From assembly GCA_965222975.1 (NCBI GenBank), contig CBDCVJ010000029.1:62001-126000 (forward strand): 64,000 bases of DNA, written 5' to 3'. The DNA is from UBA6168 sp965222975 (GTDB lineage: Bacteria > Bacteroidota > Bacteroidia > Chitinophagales > Saprospiraceae). The notes below the pieces were generated by a model. It did not search any database. It saw only the letters and a program-made list of their open reading frames with translations, and was not told the DNA's origin. The position numbers and the translations under genes were made by a program. Shown here in pieces: positions 16,780 to 25,041 of the stretch (positions within the stretch are counted from its first letter, which is position 1; each line of letters begins with the position of its first letter).

Positions 16780-18807
16780 TCAAATTTTCGCTGCCAAATA
16801 ACTCGCCTCCTTGATCGCTTTTTTTGCATCCAATTCAGCGGCTACATTCGCACCGCCAATGAGGTGAACGGTTTTACCTTCGGCCTGCAACTCTTCATAC
16901 ATGGCCCGAAGAGGTTCTTGTCCAGCGCAGATGATGACGTTGTCAACGGGGAGTACCTGTTGTTCTTCTTCATTGATGGTAATGTGCAGCCCAGCATCGT
17001 CGACTTTTTCATATTGGACATTGGCCATCATTTTCACCTGCTTCATGGCGAGGCTGGCCTTATGAATCCAACCAGTCGTTTTGCCAAGGCTTTTGCCATG
17101 CTTGCCGCCTGAGCGTTTCAGCAAATAAATTTCACGGGGCGATGGTGCTGGTTTGGGTGCAACGGCCAATGAACCTCCGACCGAGTGTTGCATGTCCACA
17201 CCCCATTCTTCCATGTATTTTTCTTTGTTCAAAGAAGGGGAAACTTCTGCATGGTCATGGGCGAGGAATTCGGCCATGTCGAAGCCAATACCTCCTGCCC
17301 CAACGATGGCAACACTTTTCCCTACGGGTTTATTTTTATATAAAATATCCACGTAATCAAGCACTTTGGGGTGGTCGGCACCCTCGAACGTGACCTTTCT
17401 TGGAGTGACACCTGTAGCGATGATGATTTCATCAAAATCGCCATTCAACAACATTTCCGTGGTTGCCTTGGTGTTCAGGTGGAGGTGAACGCCTGTGAGT
17501 TCAATCTGTCGGTTGTAGTAGCGAATCGTTTCGGCGTAGTCCTCTTTGCCGGGTATCACTTTGGCCATATTGAACTGGCCACCGATCTCTTTTTCCGCTT
17601 CATATAAATGCACCTCATGGCCACGCTGTGCCGATAGGGTGGCCATCGCCATGCCAGCGGGGCCAGCACCGACCACGGCCAATTTCTTTTTATTTTTTGT
17701 TGGTAAAAAATTCAATTCCGTTTCATGGCAGGCCCGTGCGTTGACGAGGCAAGAACATATCTGTAAGGTGAAGGTGTGGTCGAGGCAGGCTTGGTTGCAG
17801 GCGATGCACGTATTAATTTCATCTGCCCTATTTTCAATGGCCTTTAACACCAAATCGGCATCCGCTAAAAATGGACGTGCCATGGAGACCATGTCAGAGC
17901 AGCCATCTTGCAAAATCTTTTCGGCCACATCTGGCATATTGATCCTATTGGTCGCAACCAGTGGTACGTTCACCTCGCCCATCAGGCGCTTGGTCACCCA
18001 TGCGAAGCCGCCGCGGGGAACAACCGTTCCAATGGTTGGTACGCGTGCCTCATGCCAGCCGATGCCTGTATTTATTATCGTTGCGCCTACTTTTTCTATT
18101 TCCTTGGCGAGCTGTACAACCTCCTCCCAAGTGCTGCCATTGGGGATCAAGTCGAGCATGGAAAGTCGGAATATGATGATGAAATTTTCACCGACCTTTT
18201 CCCTGGTGCGCCTTACTATCTCAATGGCGAATTTGATTCGGTTTTCATAAGAGCCACCCCACTCGTCCGTGCGGTGGTTGGTGTGTTTTACGATAAATTG
18301 GTTGATGAGATAACCCTCTGATCCCATGATTTCTACGCCGTCGTATCCTGCTTCTTGTGCCAGTGCAGCACAGTGTACATAGTCTTGGATCGTCCGCTCA
18401 ATGTCGCCGTGATCCATCTCCCTTGGCTTGAACCGATTGATCGGTGCCTGTATGGGAGAAGGGGCTACCAGTTTCTGGTGGTATGCATATCGGCCTGTAT
18501 GGAGTATTTGCATACATATTTTACCGCCTTCCCTATGAACCGCCTCCGTGATGACTTTGTGCTTTGCTGCATCTTCTTTACTGGTCATTTCAGATGCACC
18601 GAAGCCTACGCCACCTTCCACATTCGGTGCAATGCCGCCCGTTACAATCAACCCGACCTGCCCTCGTGCCCGTTCTGCATAAAAGACAGCCGCCCGTTCG
18701 AGGCCACCGGGGGCTTCTTCGAGCATGGTGTGCATGGAGCCCATGAGAACTCTGTTTTTTAATGTGGTGAAGCCGAGGTCGAGGGGGGAGAGTAGTTTAT
18801 CGTACAT
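16780..18807 (-). CDS. fadH: 2,4-dienoyl-CoA reductase-like flavoprotein (Old Yellow Enzyme + FAD/NAD domains)
   Basis: A 675-aa flavoenzyme of the FadH/trimethylamine-dehydrogenase family. Residues 1-325 form an FMN TIM barrel (GCxQILHTGRY-like KICMQILHTGRYAY, HTNHRTDEWGGSYENR). Cysteines C334, C337, C341 and C353 match the CxxCxxxC...C ligands of a 4Fe-4S cluster. The C-terminal half has two dinucleotide folds (GAGPAG 380-385 and GAGGIG further on) for FAD and NAD(P)H. E. coli FadH reduces 2,4-dienoyl-CoA during unsaturated fatty acid oxidation; length and domain order agree, but other family members act on other enones, so the substrate is inferred. It is transcribed alone, divergent from xisH, with an exact -7 box upstream. 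Confidence 0.88.
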   Translation of the reverse strand: MYDKLLSPLDLGFTTLKNRVLMGSMHTMLEEAPGGLERAAVFYAERARGQVGLIVTGGIAPNVEGGVGFGASEMTSKEDAAKHKVITEAVHREGGKICMQILHTGRYAYHQKLVAPSPIQAPINRFKPREMDHGDIERTIQDYVHCAALAQEAGYDGVEIMGSEGYLINQFIVKHTNHRTDEWGGSYENRIKFAIEIVRRTREKVGENFIIIFRLSMLDLIPNGSTWEEVVQLAKEIEKVGATIINTGIGWHEARVPTIGTVVPRGGFAWVTKRLMGEVNVPLVATNRINMPDVAEKILQDGCSDMVSMARPFLADADLVLKAIENRADEINTCIACNQACLDHTFTLQICSCLVNARACHETELNFLPTKNKKKLAVVGAGPAGMAMATLSAQRGHEVHLYEAEKEIGGQFNMAKVIPGKEDYAETIRYYNRQIELTGVHLHLNTKATTEMLLNGDFDEIIIATGVTPRKVTFEGADHPKVLDYVDILYKNKPVGKSVAIVGAGGIGFDMAEFLAHDHAEVSPSLNKEKYMEEWGVDMQHSVGGSLAVAPKPAPSPREIYLLKRSGGKHGKSLGKTTGWIHKASLAMKQVKMMANVQYEKVDDAGLHITINEEEQQVLPVDNVIICAGQEPLRAMYEELQAEGKTVHLIGGANVAAELDAKKAIKEASYLAAKI

Positions 18808-18829
18808 GTGTGATTTATTTTTGAGGGGG

Positions 18830-18837
18830 CAAATGTA
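18830..18837 (-). promoter_or_regulatory. -7 box for the fadH-like gene
   Basis: TACATTTG on the minus strand is an exact TAnnTTTG match 23 bp before the start codon. No clear TTTG -33 box is seen at the usual distance. Confidence 0.45.
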
Positions 18838-18906
18838 ATGATGTGAGAGGGTTTGTTGAAATACACTATAATTTACTTCCTTAATGCCTTTTTAATTGTA
18901 ATTATT

Positions 18907-18914
18907 TATTTTTG
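18907..18914 (+). promoter_or_regulatory. -7 box for xisH-xisI
   Basis: TATTTTTG is an exact TAnnTTTG match only 15 bp before the xisH ATG. A start point about 7 nt downstream would leave a leader of under 10 nt, that is, a nearly leaderless message. Confidence 0.4.
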
Positions 18915-18928
18915 TAAAAACATACACT

Positions 18929-19342
18929 ATGGCGAAAGACGTATTTCACGAACATGTGAAGGAAGCATTAATCAAAGATGGGTGGGAGATTACTGACGAT
19001 CCATATAGATTGAAACACCTTGAGCAAGGAATGGAAGTTGATTTAGGCGCAGAGAAGGTGATCGCTGCACAAAAAGGCAAAGTGAAAATTGCTGTCGAAA
19101 TTAAAAGCTTTCTTTCGCATTCAAGGTTTTATGATTTTCATGAAGCATTGGGTCAGTATAAAACTTACAATAGGATAATGAATAAAAAAGATAAGGACAG
19201 AAGATTGTTTTTGGCAGTTCCACAAGATGCTTATGAAGATTTTTTTGAATCACCGTTTGGAGAAGAAGCAATTGAAGAAGAAAACCTTTCTATTGTTGTT
19301 TTTAATCCAGATACAAAAAATGTAATATCATGGAAAACTTAA
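18929..19342 (+). CDS. xisH: XisH family protein (putative PD-(D/E)XK fold)
   Basis: A 137-aa protein matching XisH, first described as a factor needed for excision of the fdxN element in heterocyst-forming cyanobacteria. Recognisable family parts are MAKDVFHEHVKEALIKDGW, YRLKHLEQGMEVDLGAEK, AVEIKSFLSHS and DFHEALGQYKTY. D38 and the E57-x-K59 pair resemble the active site of PD-(D/E)XK nucleases. There is no excision element, recombinase or nif/fdx gene nearby, so the cyanobacterial role cannot simply be transferred. The gene is followed by xisI with a 13-bp overlap (or a 5-bp gap if the second ATG is used). Confidence 0.9.
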   Translation: MAKDVFHEHVKEALIKDGWEITDDPYRLKHLEQGMEVDLGAEKVIAAQKGKVKIAVEIKSFLSHSRFYDFHEALGQYKTYNRIMNKKDKDRRLFLAVPQDAYEDFFESPFGEEAIEEENLSIVVFNPDTKNVISWKT

Positions 19343-19671
19343 AAAAAATGGAAAAACTGGTAGTAGATGTAATCCGAAAATATGCCAGCTATTATGAATC
19401 AGCAGATTTGGAAGAATATGAAAAGCAGATGGTTTTTGACCATGAAAACCACCATTATTTTTTAATGGACGTCGGTTGGGACGGTATGAAAAGGATTCAT
19501 TATTGCCTTTTGCACATAGATATAAAAAATGGCAAAATATGGATACAAAAAGATTTTACCCATGATGGAGTAGCCACCGATTTTATGGAAAAAGGAGTAC
19601 CCAAAGAAAATATTGTACTCGCTTTTCAGTCGCCTTTTAAACGGCCTTATACCGATTTTGCGACTGCATAA
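19330..19671 (+). CDS. xisI: XisI family protein
   Basis: A 113-aa protein with the XisI signature run VGWDGMKRIHYCLLHIDIKNG, IWIQKDFTHDGVATDFMEKG and GVPKENIVLAFQSPFKRPYT. Two ATGs compete: 19330 overlaps xisH by 13 bp; 19348 gives MEKLVVDVIRKYA, which aligns better with the usual XisI start and lies just after the xisH stop. XisI is always found with XisH and is the second fdxN-excision factor in cyanobacteria; a bipartite function (nuclease-like XisH controlled by XisI) is plausible but unproven. Its stop is only 2 bp from the stop of the convergent DUF2855 gene. Confidence 0.9.
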   Translation: MENLKKMEKLVVDVIRKYASYYESADLEEYEKQMVFDHENHHYFLMDVGWDGMKRIHYCLLHIDIKNGKIWIQKDFTHDGVATDFMEKGVPKENIVLAFQSPFKRPYTDFATA

Positions 19672-19673
19672 AA

Positions 19674-20762
19674 TTACTTTAAATTAACGATATACCCCTT
19701 ACTCGGATCAATATCCCCTTTCAGCATATTTGCAAATAAGCCTGCCAAAGACACTTCGTCATTAATATAAGTCAATTCAATCCACTTTTCTACATCTCCG
19801 ATAAATCCATGCATTGCTTTTCCCAATAATAAATTCGTTTTTTCTGCCCCCCATTCTTTGTATTTATTTTGAATATGTGTGGGTGCAAAAAAGAATTTAG
19901 CGACGGGTATTTGTTTAAATGGGTTATATGATTTCCAATCCGTCAATCCAATCAAAGCGGCATGCTTTAAAGCATCGCCGAGCATTTCATAAACATCGTG
20001 AATCAATTTAGAGTTGCCTGCAAAATCAACGACAACCGTATTTTTTTTGGATAAATTATTTAATACATTTTCATAAAAAACAACTTTATCGTAATAGTCA
20101 CTGTTTTTTACAAACTCAATATTTTTATCAGAAGTCAATCCGATTATTTTTTTACGATCTTCTTTTTTGTTTTTATTTAACATAAATGCCAAGCCAAGTG
20201 CCGTTTTGGAAGAGGCACTCGTCAGTACAATATTTTCTGCATCAAAAAAATCGTTGTCTTTTAGGAAATAATAAATTAAAAATGCAGTTGCAAATAATGG
20301 TTTTATAATAGGCTGAAAATCTTCCTTTTCTTTTTGGTAGCCGGGATCTGCTGCATTGCGGATGTAAAAATTATAAATAGGCGCCAACCCTGCCCGGTGT
20401 TCTGATACATCGAAGAAACCATGCGGTTTAACATTCCCCGGTTTTATTTTTAAATAATCACTCATGGGGAAATAACCATAGCAGCGTTCGCCTATTTCCA
20501 CTTCCGTAGTTTGGGAAGCTATCACTTCTGCAAAACCCCACACGGGTACAATGCCCCACGGTGCTTCTGCGGGAAAAAATTCCCAATATTTTACCTGCTC
20601 ACCGACGACGGCATAAGTAATATTATTGGAAGTAAAAGCGTATTTATCAATTTTAAATAGAATTTCGCCTTCTTCTAATTGAGGCAGAGGGCTTTCCGCA
20701 AAAGTGGTTTTAAATAAATTCGTTTTTTCAACGAGGAAATCTTTTTTTACTGTCGGGAACAT
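19674..20762 (-). CDS. DUF2855 family protein
   Basis: A 362-aa cytoplasmic protein of the DUF2855 family, distantly related to medium-chain dehydrogenase/reductases. The N-terminal barrel-like part has FKIDKYAFTSNNITYAVVGEQ and PWGIVPVWGFAEVIAS; the middle has an NAD-fold-like segment, with IVLTSASSKTALGLAFML in place of a GxGxxG loop. Zinc ligands of classical alcohol dehydrogenases are absent. The reaction and substrate are unknown. It is convergent with xisI with almost no spacer, and a 33-nt palindrome lies 60 bp upstream of its start. Confidence 0.8.
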   Translation of the reverse strand: MFPTVKKDFLVEKTNLFKTTFAESPLPQLEEGEILFKIDKYAFTSNNITYAVVGEQVKYWEFFPAEAPWGIVPVWGFAEVIASQTTEVEIGERCYGYFPMSDYLKIKPGNVKPHGFFDVSEHRAGLAPIYNFYIRNAADPGYQKEKEDFQPIIKPLFATAFLIYYFLKDNDFFDAENIVLTSASSKTALGLAFMLNKNKKEDRKKIIGLTSDKNIEFVKNSDYYDKVVFYENVLNNLSKKNTVVVDFAGNSKLIHDVYEMLGDALKHAALIGLTDWKSYNPFKQIPVAKFFFAPTHIQNKYKEWGAEKTNLLLGKAMHGFIGDVEKWIELTYINDEVSLAGLFANMLKGDIDPSKGYIVNLK

Positions 20763-20822
20763 AATGAGTGTTTTTTATTTTATTAGTAACTGTTAAAAAA
20801 TAAGTCGCCGATTTTGTACCCT

Positions 20823-20855
20823 ACACCTTATAGGTTTTGGAAACCTATAAGGTGT
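20823..20855. repeat. ACACCTTATAGG palindrome, copy 1
   Basis: ACACCTTATAGGTTT (20823-20837) and its exact complement (20841-20855) form a 15-bp stem with a 3-nt loop. A related but degenerate copy occurs at 46623-46650. It lies in the spacer between two divergent genes, so it is not positioned as a terminator for either. The same type of palindrome is, as I recall, widespread in Bacteroidota chromosomes. Confidence 0.7.
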
Positions 20856-20956
20856 GGCGTCAGGAAGTTATTTTTTTTACCATTTCTCAATTAAATAGTT
20901 TTAATTTGGCATTTTAAAGTCAGCACAAACTTATCATTCTTTATACAACCATCACA

Positions 20957-21433
20957 ATGAGGGCATCATTAAACAAAAAAGAATTTCTGACCCAACAAGT
21001 ACCCGAATTATTAAAAAACTTAAAAGCGGACACCGAACCCGCCTTTGGTTTGATGACCCCGCAGCATATGATCGAGCATCTGACCTTAGTGGTCAAGACG
21101 AGTATCAAGCGCTATGGTGAGCCGGAGGCCGAACCATCGAAGCGGCAATTGGGCTTTAAAAGATTTATAGATAAAGGGGCCATATTGCAGCACCGCCCCA
21201 GCGATAAAACAAAAGCGGATTTACCAAAATTAAAATATAGTTCATTGGAAGAAGCAGCGGCACAAATTTCTGTGGCTGTCAATCGTTTTTACGATCATTT
21301 TGAAAACAACCCCGGTTTTAAAGCTTACTCCCCTTTCATGGGTGAATTGACTTTTGAAGAACTGGAATTGTTCCATTACCAGCATTACCGTTACCATTTA
21401 TGGCAGTTTGGATTGTTGGCGTCTTATCCTTGA
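20957..21433 (+). CDS. DinB-like/DUF1569-type protein
   Basis: A 158-aa soluble protein. The pattern of His residues, MTPQHMIEHLTLVVK (about 36-50) and ELFHYQHYRYHLWQFGLL at the C-terminus, matches the DinB/DUF1569 four-helix-bundle group in which histidines bind a metal. SPFMGELTFEELELFHYQHY is the most conserved block of that group. Function is unknown; some relatives are fused to or annotated with phenylacetate-pathway proteins, but no such genes are near. It is a single gene convergent with the DoxX gene. Confidence 0.65.
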   Translation: MRASLNKKEFLTQQVPELLKNLKADTEPAFGLMTPQHMIEHLTLVVKTSIKRYGEPEAEPSKRQLGFKRFIDKGAILQHRPSDKTKADLPKLKYSSLEEAAAQISVAVNRFYDHFENNPGFKAYSPFMGELTFEELELFHYQHYRYHLWQFGLLASYP

Positions 21434-21439
21434 TGTAAA

Positions 21440-21484
21440 GGTGTCAGAGGGCAGGTTTCCCTACCAGACTCCTATCTCCTGACA
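21440..21484. terminator. Possible bidirectional hairpin between convergent genes
   Basis: GTGTCAG and CTGACAC form a 7-bp stem around a loop of about 30 nt between the stops of the DinB-like gene and the DoxX gene, with a short A-rich tail on the right. The stem is short and the loop long, so this is a weak candidate. Confidence 0.3.
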
Positions 21485-21485
21485 C

Positions 21486-21842
21486 TTAAAAAGTGAGTAA
21501 ATACGCTAAATAAATAAACAGTGCTTGAAAGGGCAACCGGATGAGCGTCGGTACAACGTGCTTGCCTTTTTTGAGGGATTTTTGAAAATGGTAAACGTTG
21601 GCAGGAAAGACGGCAATCAATAAAGCGATCATCCCCCAGGCGGCATATATTTTAGTTGTGGGAATGAGTATTCCAATAGCGAGTATTATTTCAATTATTC
21701 CGACAATAATATTTACAGTATCAGGTGCGGGCACCCACGGCGGGGTTATTTTTAAAAAGAATTTTGGGTTGCGGAAATGGGAAATGCCTGCAAGCAAAAA
21801 TAAAGCAGCGAGGAATATTTGAATAGCGAGTTTTAATTGCAT
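21486..21842 (-). CDS. DoxX family membrane protein
   Basis: A 118-aa protein with four hydrophobic helices (LAIQIFLAALFLLAGISHF, VNIIVGIIEIILAIGILIP, YAAWGMIALLIAVFPANVY and a C-terminal FQALFIYLAYLLTF). GISHFRNPKFFLKITPPWVP and ANVYHF are typical of the DoxX/DoxD-like group found in many Bacteroidota. The family includes a subunit of archaeal thiosulfate:quinone oxidoreductase, but most bacterial members are uncharacterised. It is monocistronic, between a convergent gene and the subtilase gene. Confidence 0.8.
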   Translation of the reverse strand: MQLKLAIQIFLAALFLLAGISHFRNPKFFLKITPPWVPAPDTVNIIVGIIEIILAIGILIPTTKIYAAWGMIALLIAVFPANVYHFQKSLKKGKHVVPTLIRLPFQALFIYLAYLLTF

Positions 21843-21904
21843 TATAATACGGAATAAATTGCGGCTGTCTTAAAAGTAAACAATTAGGAATAGCATCAAA
21901 TAAA

Positions 21905-21978
21905 ATATGGCCACAAAGACGCAAAGGCTGCAAGAACAAAACACAATCGTCGTGTCTTTGCGACTTCGTGGCAAATAT
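21905..21978. repeat. Word hairpin between subtilase and DoxX genes
   Basis: ATATGGCCACAAAGACGCAAAG (21905-21926, first 20 shown by its ends) pairs imperfectly with CTTTGCGACTTCGTGGC and the following AAATAT (21956-21978). The word pair GCCAC(A/G)AAG / CTT(C/T)GTGGC gives a hairpin of about 20 bp with one to three mismatches. It lies in the spacer between two co-directional minus-strand genes. Confidence 0.6.
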
Positions 21979-22031
21979 GTTAAGTCAAATTTTCTACTGG
22001 GATTTTTTATATACCCTAAATTGAAAATCAC

Positions 22032-23912
22032 TTACGCAAACGATTTCAAATTTTTAATAAACCCATCAATGCCTGCGGCTTTCATTTCCTTTTGCAAATT
22101 GGTCGCATCCCTTTTATTCGGAAATGCCCCAACGATGACTTTATAAACCGTTCTCCCATTTAATTCATTAATGTTTATGACTATCGTTTCGGCAAATTGT
22201 TTTTGTAGTTTTTCTGCAGCGATCAGTACATTGCCATATTCGGCAAAAACGCCCATTTGTACGCCATAACCTTTGGGTTGCTGCTTTTCTACATAAAAAC
22301 GGAAAAGTCCCTCCCCTTTTGATATGTTTTCTTCCACTTGGGTCGGCGGCGGAGTGGCCGTACCTGATGTGCCATCCTTTCGGCGTTTGGCTTCCGCTAC
22401 TGCTTTGTCGGCGTTCACCCGGCCATAGCCATATTTGCGGGAGTGGCCATTTACATATTCACTTGGTGAACCTATTTTGTCGGCAGTGTTTTGTAAGATT
22501 TCTTTCACTTCTCTCGCCGTTAAATTAGGATTGACTGAAAGCATTAATGCGCAAATGCCTGCTACGATGGGCGTTGCCCCACTTGTACCCCCAAAATGCT
22601 TGTACAACCCTGGCCTGTCAATGCCATCGGCCCAATAGCGCCAAACGCCTTCACCCCGCATACTTGTACCAGGGTCCCAATTGGCACGGGCAGCGACGAG
22701 CGGCCAATCGCCATTCGACGGCGCGCAGACCGACACTTCCATCCCTTGGTTGGAATAACTGGAATAACGGTCTTTACTGTCGCTGGCAGCAACACAGATC
22801 ACGTCGGGGTGAGCGCTATAAAAGTTGACATAATCATATCCTTCGTTTCCAGCGGCGTATAAAATGACGCAGCCTTTTCCCTTGCGCCCTTCCCGGGCAG
22901 CTTTGGCAATGGCCTGCTCTTTCAAAGAATTGAGCTGGTAGCCATGATTGGTCGTTCCCCAACTGCAACTGATCACATCTGCCCCGTTTTTTACACAATA
23001 ATCGAACATCCGTTCAGTGGCACGGGTGCTGTACGATGTTCCGCTCACCGGCATGAACTTGGCCTTGGGGGCTACCCCCACCATGCCACTGCCGTCGGAA
23101 GAAGCCACAGCCAGGCTCGCACAGGGTGTCCCGTGCGTAAAAGAGGAGTCTTGTGTAATACGATCAGATTGCGTCCATAGATCATATGGGCGGTAAATTT
23201 TATTTTTTAAATCGGGGTGGCTTACATCGAAGCCATTGTCAATGACAGCAACGACGACTTTTGCAGAACCTAAATTGCCCATGCGCTGCCAGGCATTAAC
23301 CACTTTTGCATCAGCGCCTGCGACTGTCCGGTGTCCTGCTATGTCAATAAAGCCATCATTTTTTAAATGCCATTCTTCGGAAATATAGCGGTCGGAGGGG
23401 AGGGTGAGGTCATACTCTTCGAGCAACATGTCAAGATCGGGTTCTGCGACTTTGACCAATGATGCTTGCTGGAGCAGGCTGGCCACTTTGATAGGGTTTT
23501 TGGAATTGGAGGTCACTTTGGCAATGAGCTGGTCGTCGGCCCTTCTTTCCACCAATTCCAATTTGAATTCATCCAGCACGAGCAATTGCTCCTCGTGATC
23601 CACTTCGGGCTGGAAAATTATAATGATCTCGCCTGTGGGCACCATAGGTTTATTGCTGCCTTCTGCATAATAAACATGGGTGCCGAGTTCAACCTCCCGC
23701 TTTCCCCTTACTTCATCCAACTTGTCATCAAGGGAAGCATCTTTTTTGTTGAGGGAGACCACCTTGAAGCCTCCGAGGTTGGGCAGGTGGCTCTTTTTTA
23801 CATAGTCGGCTTTTTCAATATTCTTTTTGGAGGTGGTTTTCAGGCCGACGAGGCTTTTGCTTTTTTTGAGGACGAGTTCGCCCTTTCCACTTTTGATTTT
23901 GTATTTGCTCAT
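22032..23912 (-). CDS. Subtilisin-like serine protease (S8) with C-terminal SPOR domain
   Basis: A 626-aa protein. Residues about 215-510 are a complete S8 peptidase with D225 (VIDNGFDVSHPDL), H260 (FTHGTPCAS), oxyanion N356 (AAGNEG) and S444 (GGTSGATP). The N-terminal 200 residues are an extension with a propeptide-like segment (IIIIFQPEVDHEEQLLVLDE). After a Thr/Pro linker, residues about 553-626 form a SPOR domain (YGVQMGVFAEYGNVLIAAEK, TVYKVIVGAFPNKRDA), which in other proteins binds amidase-trimmed peptidoglycan. No signal peptide is visible: the N-terminus MSKYKIKSGKGEL is charged. Either export is by an unusual route or the protein is cytoplasmic and the SPOR domain does something else. 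Confidence 0.9.
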   Translation of the reverse strand: MSKYKIKSGKGELVLKKSKSLVGLKTTSKKNIEKADYVKKSHLPNLGGFKVVSLNKKDASLDDKLDEVRGKREVELGTHVYYAEGSNKPMVPTGEIIIIFQPEVDHEEQLLVLDEFKLELVERRADDQLIAKVTSNSKNPIKVASLLQQASLVKVAEPDLDMLLEEYDLTLPSDRYISEEWHLKNDGFIDIAGHRTVAGADAKVVNAWQRMGNLGSAKVVVAVIDNGFDVSHPDLKNKIYRPYDLWTQSDRITQDSSFTHGTPCASLAVASSDGSGMVGVAPKAKFMPVSGTSYSTRATERMFDYCVKNGADVISCSWGTTNHGYQLNSLKEQAIAKAAREGRKGKGCVILYAAGNEGYDYVNFYSAHPDVICVAASDSKDRYSSYSNQGMEVSVCAPSNGDWPLVAARANWDPGTSMRGEGVWRYWADGIDRPGLYKHFGGTSGATPIVAGICALMLSVNPNLTAREVKEILQNTADKIGSPSEYVNGHSRKYGYGRVNADKAVAEAKRRKDGTSGTATPPPTQVEENISKGEGLFRFYVEKQQPKGYGVQMGVFAEYGNVLIAAEKLQKQFAETIVININELNGRTVYKVIVGAFPNKRDATNLQKEMKAAGIDGFIKNLKSFA

Positions 23913-24275
23913 AATGCTATTGTCTTTGGTAAATTGACTGGGTAACGAAGGAAAAATAAATCGAAGGATTTATTTTTAAGAACCCAAGCCTTGAGGGGGT
24001 TGGGATTCCAAAATATACATTTATTTTTTCATCGGTACTTGGAGAAAACAGGGAGGCTTGGATTCAAGGCACAGGGTTTGAATATAGTGCTGAAAAGAAA
24101 GGCCTTTGTTTCAACGCCGAAAATTACTAAAGTTGTTGGAGGTTGTAGAAACGTTAGTCATTATTGTTTGAAAAATATGATTTCCACCCTTGCCCAACAA
24201 AGCATAAAAAAAACAACTTCATGTATCGGGAAGGATTTTGTTAAATTTGCCCTTTAAAATGGCCAAATCGTTTGA
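23913..24275. other. Divergent spacer between subtilase and sigma factor genes
   Basis: About 360 bp without a convincing gene. It holds the predicted sigma-factor promoter at its right end (24242-24249) and A/T-rich DNA. An 88-codon open frame on the plus strand begins without a good start context and has no recognisable composition, so it is not called. Confidence 0.5.
24242..24249 (+). promoter_or_regulatory. -7 box for the ECF sigma factor gene
   Basis: TAAATTTG is an exact TAnnTTTG match 26 bp before the start codon at 24276. No good -33 TTTG is present, which may mean a weak or factor-dependent promoter. Confidence 0.45.
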
Positions 24276-24884
24276 ATGGCGCTTAATATCCAAAACATAG
24301 CACCCATCCAGGACTTGACGGACGAAGAGCTGGTGGCGAAGTTTGCGAAGACAAAAAAGCAAACATACTTTGAGGAATTGTACCGACGGTACATCCACCT
24401 ATCCTACGGAGTTTGCCTCAAATTGATGAAAAACGAAGAGGATAGTAGGGACATCGTGTCCGAGGTCTTCAAAATCCTGTACACGAAATTGCCCACCGCC
24501 AACGTCCAGTCTTTCAAGGCGTATGTTTATGCCGTTTCGAGGAACGAGTGCATCGCCAAGCTGCGCCAGCGGAAGAGCGAAAGGAAAAAACACGAGGAAT
24601 GGCAAAAAACGGAAATTACACATAACGATTTTATGGAAAACGAGGGGCTGCTCGCTCTTGACAACGTTGGCCCTTCCAAAGAAAAATTAGTGGAAGACGC
24701 AGTCGCCAATTTGGGCGACGACCAACGCACCTGCATCCACCTGTTTTTCTACGACAATAAGAGTTACAAAGAGATAGCGTCCCAGACTGGTTACTCCGAA
24801 AAACAAGTCAAAAGCTTTTTACAAAATGGCAAACGCAATCTGAGGATTGCCCTGGAAAAAAAAATGAGAAAACTATCGGCTTGA
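24276..24884 (+). CDS. ECF-type RNA polymerase sigma factor
   Basis: A 202-aa sigma-70 family factor with region 2 (FEELYRRYIHLSYGVCLKLM, EEDSRDIVSEVFKILYTKL, AYVYAVSRNECIAKLR) and region 4 (CIHLFFYDNKSYKEIASQTGYSEKQVKSFLQNGKRNL). It would direct RNA polymerase to a specific promoter set. Unlike FecI-type units there is no FecR or SusC/D next door. The downstream TPR membrane protein, 157 bp further, shares the orientation and may restrain or read the factor. A word-repeat spacer separates the two. Confidence 0.92.
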   Translation: MALNIQNIAPIQDLTDEELVAKFAKTKKQTYFEELYRRYIHLSYGVCLKLMKNEEDSRDIVSEVFKILYTKLPTANVQSFKAYVYAVSRNECIAKLRQRKSERKKHEEWQKTEITHNDFMENEGLLALDNVGPSKEKLVEDAVANLGDDQRTCIHLFFYDNKSYKEIASQTGYSEKQVKSFLQNGKRNLRIALEKKMRKLSA

Positions 24885-24911
24885 TAGTGCAACGAATGAA
24901 TGCAAACTACT

Positions 24912-24982
24912 TTAATTGGCTATTAGCTTTTGGCAATTGGCCGTTAGCCAACATCCAAAAGCTGGCAGCCTACAGCTAACTT
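24912..24982. repeat. Word-repeat spacer between sigma factor and TPR gene
   Basis: Words TTGGCTATTAGC, TTGGCAATTGGCC, GTTAGCCAAC and CTACAGCTAAC alternate. AGCTTTTGG (24925-24933) pairs perfectly with CCAAAAGCT (24955-24963). The vocabulary (TTAGCTATTGGC, GCTAAC, GCCAAT) is shared with 1620-1668. Confidence 0.5.
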
Positions 24983-25041
24983 TACCCTACCGCACACATT
25001 AAGAAGACAAAAAATCATTCTTGTACTTGATTCCAAAAAAC

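Noticed and set aside
17546..18250. Antisense 234-codon open frame over the fadH-like gene
   Set aside because: It overlaps a strongly supported enzyme, and has no family resemblance or promoter.
23991..24257. 88-codon open frame upstream of the sigma factor gene
   Set aside because: No recognisable protein features, and the sigma factor promoter lies inside its end.
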